Shown here: positions 24,444 to 33,400 of the stretch, one piece after another
Layout of the letters: the number at the start of each line of letters is the position of its first letter
How positions within the stretch are numbered: the first letter of the stretch is position 1
Assembly (NCBI RefSeq): GCF_025996515.1
Contig: NZ_BLRH01000024.1
Location: 186,001 to 250,000, forward strand
Direction of reading: 5' to 3'
DNA length: 64,000 nt
DNA from: Rhizohabitans arisaemae
GTDB taxonomy: Bacteria > Actinomycetota > Actinomycetes > Streptosporangiales > Streptosporangiaceae
Translations under genes and position numbers: made by a program
The notes under the pieces: model-generated
Told to the model about the DNA's origin: nothing
Databases searched by the model: none
What the model saw: the letters and a program-made list of their open reading frames with translations, nothing else

Positions 24444-27400
24444 ATGCACGAGGTCGGATCTGGACTGGGATTCTTCGGCGGACGCACCTGGCGGGCCCGC
24501 ATGGCGGCGGTGGCCGCGATCGCGTGCCTGCCGGGACTTCTGCAACTCACCGGCAACGCGTTCCCCGCGGCCGCGCAGCCCGTACCTCCCAAGAAGCTGG
24601 TTCTCCCCGTCCAGCAGTCGGGCTCCGCCAAGGGCCTCCCGAACCTGGTCGACTCCGCGGCCACCAAGGCCAAGGCCGGTCCGGCCTCCCAGAAGAAGGG
24701 GAACCGCCCCAAGGGCGCCCTTCCGCTGGAGACCCGGCACGTGCTGACGAACGAACCGGCCGAAGGCGGACTGAAGTCACCGCCCCCGCTGCCCTGGGAG
24801 ACCAAAGGCTCCACCGCCAAGAGGGACGAGACCAAGAAGGCGGGCAAGGCGCGGCCGGACCGCCCGCACAACCCCGGACTCACCCGGAAGACACCGGCGG
24901 TCGCCTCCGGCCGCGAGGTTCCGGCCGTCGGCGGGACGGCCGTCAAGCCGTCGGCACGGACGACCGGGCTCAACTCCCCCGCCACGCTGTCGGGGACGGA
25001 GACCGGCCCCGGCCTGGGGACGGGGACGTTCAGGTCGCTGACCCCGTGGTTCAAGGCGACGATCTCCGACCCCGACGACAGCTTCGTCGGCCTGCGCGTC
25101 GAAGTGGAACACGACCCCGCGGCCCCGGCGGGTCAGGGGTCCGGGCCGATCTGGTCGGGGCAGCATCCGGAGTACGTGACACCCGATTCGACCCTGACGG
25201 TGAACATGCCGGCCGGAACCCTCACCGACGGCTGGCTCGTCCGCTGGCGGATGCGGGGCATCGGCTGGACCTCCGGCACGCCCGCCTACGGCGCGTGGAC
25301 CGCATGGCGCAGCGCGAACGTGAACCTCAGTCAGCCGGCCACCTCGGATCTGGCCGTCGCCCCCGCGACCCAGGGCCCCGACGGGTGGACCTGGTCGTCG
25401 CCGACGCCGACGTTCTCGGCTCGGGTGCACGACATGCAAAGCCGGGACGTCGGTCTGTCGGTGCAGGTGGAGCACGATCCCGCGGCCGCGGGTCAGGGGT
25501 CCGGGCTGATCTGGCAGTCCATCGGCGGCGTGTACACCGCGTCGGGTGGCACGGTGTCGTTGCAGACGCCGTCGGGTGAGTTGAGCGACGGGTGGCTGGT
25601 GCGCTGGCGGGTGCGCGGTCATGTGATGAACGGTGCCTCCCACCTGTACGGCCCGTGGTCGGGCTGGCAGTCGGCGAAGGTCGACCGGAGCAAGCCTGCG
25701 GTGGCGAACATCTACGCGGGACCCGGAACCCAGGGTGACGGCCTGTGGACCCTGTCCTCGGTGACCCCGGTGTTCGCGGCGCGGGTGGACGACCCGGACG
25801 GGCGGGACGTCGGTCTGTCGGTGCAGGTGGAGCACGATCCCGCGGCCGCGGGTCAGGGGTCCGGGCTGATCTGGCAGTCCATCGGCGGCGTGTACACCGC
25901 GTCGGGGGGAACCGTGTACACGCAGGTGCCCACCGGTGAACTGAGCGACGGGTGGCGGATCCGCTGGCGGGTGCGGGGCCATGTGATGGACGGCTCCTCG
26001 AACCTGTACGGTCCGTGGTCGCTCTGGCAGTCGGCCCGGGTGGACCGGAGCAAGCCCGCGGTGTCCAACCTGGGTGTGAGCCCGGCGACCCAAGGCGGCG
26101 GTCTGTGGCTGTTCTCCTCGGTGACGCCGTCGTTCTCGGCTCGGGTGCTCGACCCGGAGAGCCGGGACGTCGGTCTGTCGGTGCAGGTGGAGCACGACCC
26201 GGCTGTCCCGGCCCAGGGTTCGGGGTTGATCTGGCAGTCCATCGGCGGCGTGTACACCGCGTCGGGTGGCACGGTGTCGTTGCAGACGCCGTCGGGTGAG
26301 TTGAGCGACGGGTGGCTGGTGCGCTGGCGGGTGCGGGGCCATGTGATGGACGGCTCCTCGAACCTGTACGGCCCGTGGTCGGGCTGGCAGTCGGCTCGGG
26401 TGGACCGGAGCAAGCCCGCGGTGTCCAACCTGGGTGTGAGCCCGGCGACCCAGAGTGCGGAAGGATGGACGATCTCCTCGGTGACGCCGTCGTTCTCGGC
26501 TCGGGTGCTCGACCCGGAGGGGCGGAATGTCGGTCTGTCGGTGCAGGTGGAGCACGATCCCGCGGTCGTGGGTCAGGGTTCGGGGTTGATCTGGCAGTCC
26601 ATCGGCGGGGTGGCCATGTCCTCGGGTGGCACGGTGTCGTTGCAGACGCCGTCGGGTGAACTGAGCGACGGGTGGCTGGTGCGCTGGCGGGTGCGGGGCC
26701 ATGTGATGAACGGCTCCTCGAACCTGTACGGCCCGTGGTCGCTCTGGCAGTCGGCCCGGGTGGACCGGAGCAAGCCCGCGGTGTCCAACCTGGGTGTGAG
26801 CCCGGCGACCCAGGGCTCCGGTCTGGCGACGCTGTCGACGTTGACGCCGTCGTTCTCGGCTCGGGTGCTCGACCCGGAGGGGCGGAATGTCGGTCTGTCG
26901 GTGCAGGTGGAGCACGATCCCGCGGTCGTGGGTCAGGGTTCGGGGTTGATCTGGCAGTCCATCGGCGGGGTGGCCATGTCCTCGGGTGGCACGGTGTCGT
27001 TGCAGACGCCGTCGGGTGAACTGAGTAACGGGTGGCTGGTGCGCTGGCGGGTGCGGGGCCATGTGATGAACGGCTCCTCGAACCTGTACGGCCCGTGGTC
27101 GCTCTGGCAGTCGGCCCGGGTCACGACCGGGGCTCCGGTCGGCACCGCCCTCGGCGTCCTGCCCGGGACACGGGGAACCGGGGAGTGGACGCTGTCCTCG
27201 CTGACCCCCTGGTTCCACACCCGGGTGACCGATCCCGGCGGCGCCTCCTCCCGGCTGGCCGCCGAGGTGGAGCACGACCCGGCTGCTCCGGCGGGCCAAG
27301 GGTCCGGGTCGATCTGGTCGGGTCAGGACGCGACCGCCTACCCGTCGGGTTCGAACGCCTGGATCCAGGTGCCCACGGCCAAACTGTCCGACGGCTGGCT

Positions 27401-30400
27401 GATCCGGTGGCGGGTCCGGGGGGTGACCGTCGGCGGGGTGAACGGTGCCTGGACCGACTGGCAACAGGCCCGGGTCGCCCTGGACAAGCCCACGGTGAGC
27501 AACGTCTCGACGACCCCCACCACCCATTCGGGGATCACCGGGATCGACCACCTCGCGTCGTTGACCCCGTCGATGGTCGCGGACCTGCACCACGCCGAGG
27601 GGCTCCACTCCCGGCTGGCGGTGGAGGTGGAGCACGACCCGGCTGCTCCGGCGGGCCAAGGGTCGGGGCCGATCTGGTCGGGCCAGACCACGACCACGCA
27701 CGCCCCGGGTACCAAGGCCTGGTTGCAGGTGCCGACGGGCAGGCTGTCGGACGGCTGGTGGGTGCGCTGGCGGGTCCGGGCGGTCACCACAACCGGGGTA
27801 GGCGGCCCGTGGACGGAGTGGAAGTCCACACTGGTCGACTTGAAGAAGCCGGCGGTGGAGGAGCTGGGGATGAGCCCGGCCAACCGGGCACAGGGCTCGG
27901 GCCTGTGGACCTCGGCCACCCTGACTCCCACGGTGTACGCGAAGGTGACCGACCACCACGAGCGGTCTTCCAGTCTCGCGGTCGAGGTGGAGCACGACCC
28001 TTCGATGCCGTCCCAGGGCACCGGGCAGATCCACGCGGGCACCGGGACCACGTCCCACGCCTCGGGCTCCCGGACGTACGCGCAGATCCCGGCGGGCAAG
28101 CTCGCCGAGGGCTGGCTGGTCCGCTGGCGGGTCCGGGCGATCACCGTCACGGGGGTTCAAGGCCCGTGGTCCGGCTGGGAGTCCGCGAAGATCAGCGCGC
28201 TGCCGTTCACCAAGTTCTCCCCGGAGAACAACTCGCAGGTCGGGACGCTGTTCCCGACCCTGTCGGCACACGCGGAGCCGGTGAACGAGGACCAGGTGAC
28301 CTACTGGTTCCAGATCTGCGCCGGAACCGCGCCCAACTGGACCTGGTGTGAGAGCTCCCAGACCTGGGAGACCGACGGCAACTGGGAGGTCCCCCGGACG
28401 AAGCTGAAGTGGGGGGAGACCTACTGGTGGCACGCGAAGGCCGCCACCAACCTGGCCACGGTGACCTCGGCCTGGCGGACGTTCACCCCCACCCCCGAGC
28501 AGGGCACGCTGAACTCGCTGCTCACCTCGGGGACGAACGACCGGGAGTTCAACCACGCCTCAGGGAACTACACGCACACCGACACCGATCTGAGCGTGCC
28601 GTCCGCGGGTCTGCCGCTCGCGGTGACCCGGACCTACAACAGCCAGGACCCGCGCACCACCGGAGCCTTCGGAACCGGCTGGTCGACGCGGTGGGACATG
28701 CGGATCGACGCCGAGCCGCAGACCTCGACCCTGCTGGTGACCTATCCCGACGGGCAGCAGCTGCGGTTCGCCGCCAAGGGCGACGGCACGTACGCGGCTC
28801 CGCCGGGGGCGTTCGCGACGCTGGCGGTCCGGACCGAGGGGGGCTGGCGGCTGATGGACAAGGCCTCCACGTCCTACTGGTTCGACTCCTCCGGGCGGCT
28901 GATCCGGGTGAGCGACAACCGGAACCGCACCCATGAGCTGACCTACGGCACCGACGGGAAGCTGTCCAAGGCGACCGCGACCGGTGGCCGGTCCCTCACC
29001 TTCACCTGGACCGGGGGACGGGTGACAACTGTGTCCACCGACCCGGTGGACGGGGCGCCGATCACCTGGACCTACCAGTACGACGGCGACAAGCTGGTCA
29101 GGGTGTGCCCGCCGGACGCCGGCACCGCCTGCACCGCCTACACCTACGCGGACGCCTCCCGGTACCGGAACCTGGTGCTGGACTCCGGTCCGGTCAGCTA
29201 CTGGCGGCTGAACGAGACGGGCACCGCGAACGGCACGAAGATCGCCAGTGCCACCGCGTGGAACACGGGGATCGACGACGGCAAGCTCGCCGGCTACTCC
29301 GCGAACCTCACCGCAGGGGTGGCCGGGGCGCTCACCGGCTCGCCGGACACCGCCATGCGGTTCGGCGGGACCTCGGACGGCACGTACGTGTCGCTGCCGC
29401 GGGCGACGATCAGCGGCCGGGGCGGGCAGCTCGCGGTGGAGGCCTGGTTCAAGACGGCCGGGTCCGGAACCGTGATCGGATACCAGAACACCGACAGCAC
29501 GCACCCGTCGGCGCACACCCCGGCGGTCTACATCGGGACCGACGGCAGGCTGCGCGGCCAGTTCTACACCGGCACGGCGGCGCCGATCACCTCGGCGGCG
29601 GCGGTGAACGACGGGAACTGGCACCATGTGGTGCTGTCCGCCGCCGACGGCACCCAGACGCTCTACCTGGACGGTCAGATCGTCGGCACCTTGGCCGGGA
29701 CGATCAGCCACTACGACCAGTGGGACACCCGGATCGGCTTCGGCTTCGGCTCCGCGGCCTGGCCCGCGACGACCGGCTCCCTGGCGGCGTTCCCGTTCAC
29801 CGGGGACATCGACGAGGTCGCGTTGTACGGCAAGCCGCTCGGTCTGCAGGTGGTCCGGGCGCATTACGCGGCCCGGCAGGTGCAGCCGCAGCTCACCCGG
29901 ATCACCGAACCCTCGGGCAAGGTGTGGGCGCAGAACGTCTACGCCGCCGACGGGGGCCGCCTGACCTCGCACACCGACGACAACGGCGGAACCTGGGGGC
30001 TGTCCGCACCTGTCTACGCGAAGGAGTCGAGCACCCAGACGCTGGCCACGGTCACGGTGACCGACCCCAAGGGCGGCACCCTGGTCTACGCCGACGACCC
30101 GCTCCGCGGCAACCGTACGGTCACCCAGACCGACCAGCTCGGGAAGACGACCCGGTTCGAGTACGACGCCGGCGGGTTCCTCGCCAAGGTGGTGGATCGG
30201 AACGGCAACACCACCGAGCCGTCCTTCAACGTGCGCGGCAACATGATCGCCAGTAAGCGGTGCCGGTCGGCGGGCAGCTGCCAGACCGAGTACTACAGCC
30301 ACCACCTCAACGTCGACAACCCGTTCGATCCGCGCAACGACGAGGTGGTCGCGGTCCGGGACGGGCGTTCGTCCTCGGCCACCGACGACCGGTACCTCAC

Positions 30401-33400
30401 CACCCTGACCTTCAACGCCTACGGTCAGGAGACCGAGGAACGGACCCCGGCGACCCCCGACTTCCCAGGCGGCCGCACCTCGACCACCGCCTACACCACG
30501 GGCACCGAGCCCGCGGTCGGCGGCGGGACCGTCCCGGCCGGTTTGATCGCCTCCGAACGGGATCCCAAGAACAACGAGACCACGTACGCCTACACCGCCT
30601 CCGGCGACCTGGCGCGGGTCACCGGCCCCGGCGGCCTGGTCATCAGGTACACCCACGACGAGATCGGCCGAGTGGTGACGAAGTCGGAGGTCTCCGCCGC
30701 GGTCCCGGCCGGGGTGACCACCACGTTCGCCTACGACAAGCAGTCCAGGCTGGTGTCCTACACCGGTCCGGGCGTCCGCAACGAGGTCACGAACGCCACA
30801 CACACCACGAAGGTGACCTACACGCGGGACGCGGACGGCAACCTGCTGACCGAGACGGCCACCGACCTGACCGGCGGCGATCCCGCCCGGACCACGGCCT
30901 ACACCTACGACCCCTACGGCAGGGTGGCGACGACGACCGGCGCCGAAGGCGGTGTGGTGAGCTACACCTGGGACGGCACCGGAGCCAGGACCGGCGTGAC
31001 GGACGAGCTCGGCACCCGGTTCGAGTTCGGCTACACCCCGCGCGGGGAGCTGGCCACCCGGACGATCAAGGGGTGGACGGGCAGCCCGGTCGCCCCGCAG
31101 GCGCCCGAGGACAAGGTGCTGGACGCCTATGCCTACGACCCGGGCGGACGGCTCGCCGCCGAGGTGGACGCCATGGGCCGCAGGACCTCCTACACCTACT
31201 TCGGCGACGACCTGCTCGCCCAGGTCATCGCCGACGACGTCCGGCTGAACGGCTCCCAGACCCCGCGGGACGTGGTGCTGGAGTCCAACACCTACGACGC
31301 CGCCGGGAACCTGATCGGTGTGGTCGGCGGGGGCGGAATCGAGCGCATGGACTATGTGATCGACGCCGCGGACCGGGTGACGTCACAGACGTTCGACCCG
31401 CAGGGCATGGCCCGCAAGGCCGAGTACGACTACGACGCCAACGACAACACCACCCGGGTCCGCATCTCCGCGGCGGGGACCTCCCGTACCGAGTCGATCG
31501 AATACGCCTACAACGCCGACGACGCCATGACCGGGAAGTCGGTCGAGAACGGCGCCGACGACCTGGTGACCACCTGGACCGTGGACGACCGCGGGCTGAT
31601 CACGGCGATGACCGACGCCCGGGGGAACACCCCCGGCGCCGACCGCACGGTCTACACGACGGACATCCGCTACGACCTCGCGGGTCGTCCGGTGGAGATG
31701 CGGGCACCGCAGGTCCGCGTGGAGAAGGCCGGGACGGCGGCGGTGAACGCCCGTCCCACGACGAGGTTCGGCTACGACGGCGCCGGCCGCCGGACCCACA
31801 CCACGGACCCGGAAGGCGACGTCACCGTCTCGGCGTACGACCGGCTGGGCCGGGTGACCTCGGTCACCGCGCCGCAGTACACCCAGCCGGGCGGTGGCGT
31901 GCTCACCCCGCAGCAGAGCTACACCTACAACGCGGCCGGTCAGGTGGTGAGCCACACCGACGCGCGCGGTTCGACCTGGACGACCGAGTACGACCGGCTG
32001 GGCAACCGGGTGCGGGTCACCGAGCCCGCGGCCACCGGTCAGACCGCCGGGCAGTGGGTGTACGAGTACGACCTGCTGGGTGAGCAACTGGCCGGGACGG
32101 ACCCGACGGGTGCCCGGGCACAGACGACCTACGACGACCTGGGTCGGCCTATCACCAGCACCTTGATCGAACGCAGTCCCACACCGCAGGCGCTCGTCAC
32201 CACGATCGAGTACGACGACGCGGGCGCCCGGGTCAAGGAGATCGGGCCGCAGAGCCGTACCACGACCTGGGCGGTGAACGCGGCCGGGGAGGTGGTCTCG
32301 GAGACCGACCCGGCGGGTCAGGCCACCGGCTACTTCTACGACCTGGCGGGACGGACGGTGAAGACCGTCAATCCGCTGGGCAACTCCACGATCACGGAGT
32401 ACGACCTGGCCGGGCGCCCGACGAAGGCTAAGGAGACCAACGCCGCGGGAACCGAGCTGAGGGCCGTCACCTACGGCCACGACCTGGTCGGCAACCCGAT
32501 CTCGGAGACCTCCGCCGAGGGCAGCACCGTCCGGCGGGTGTTCGACGCGGCCAACTCACTCACCGAGCTGATCGAGCCGGTCACCGCCACTCAGTCGATC
32601 AGCACGACGTTCGGCTACGACGCGAGCGGGGAGCAGACCAGGTCCACCGACGGGCGCGGCAACACGGTCTGGACCACGTACAACAGCCTGGGCCTGATCG
32701 AGTCGATCGTCGAGCCGGTGACCACGGCGCACCCGAACGCGGCCGATCGCACCTGGACGAACGTGTACGACGCGGGCGGCAACATGCTGGCCACCCTCCA
32801 GCCGGGCGGGGTCCGGATCGACAACGAGTTCGACCGGCTCGGCCGGATGGTCCGGCAGGTCGGCTCGAACGCCCAGGTCGTCACCCCGCAGTGGACCTAC
32901 GGCTTCGACAAGGCCGGGCGCACCACCGCGATCGGCGACTACGGCCTGGAGTACAACGACCGGGGGCTGCTCACCCGGGTGACCAAGGCCGGGACGCAGA
33001 CCGCGGCGTTCGCCTACGACGCCTACGGCAACCCGACCCAGCGGGTGGACTCGGGCGGCACCGCGACCTACGGGTGGGACGTGGTGGATCGGCTGCAGAG
33101 CGCGGCCGATCCGGTGAGCGGGCGGACCTTCACCTACGCCTACGACGCGAACGACCGGCCCGTCTCGCAGACGTCGGTCAATCCGGCGGGTTCGCAGGTG
33201 TACGGCTACGACGCGATGGACCGGATCGTCGAGCACACCCTGAAGAACGACGCGGGCACCCAGCTGGCCAAGATCACCTACGGTTGGGACAAGGACGACA
33301 ACCTCGTCTCGAAGACGACCTCCGGTACGGCCGGCTCCGGGACCAACACCTACGGATACGACAGGTCCGGACGGCTGACCTCGTGGACCGACCCCTCGGG

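Noticed and set aside
25420-27140. Tandem 360-bp repeats considered as CRISPR or an assembly artefact
   Set aside because: They stay in frame within one open reading frame with unit-specific changes; a collapse or expansion error cannot be excluded but the protein pattern is coherent.
24776-28556. 1,259-codon reverse-strand open frame opposite the RHS gene
   Set aside because: Its composition is Arg/Pro/Gly-rich shadow sequence from the repeats; the forward strand has a signal peptide and recognisable domains.
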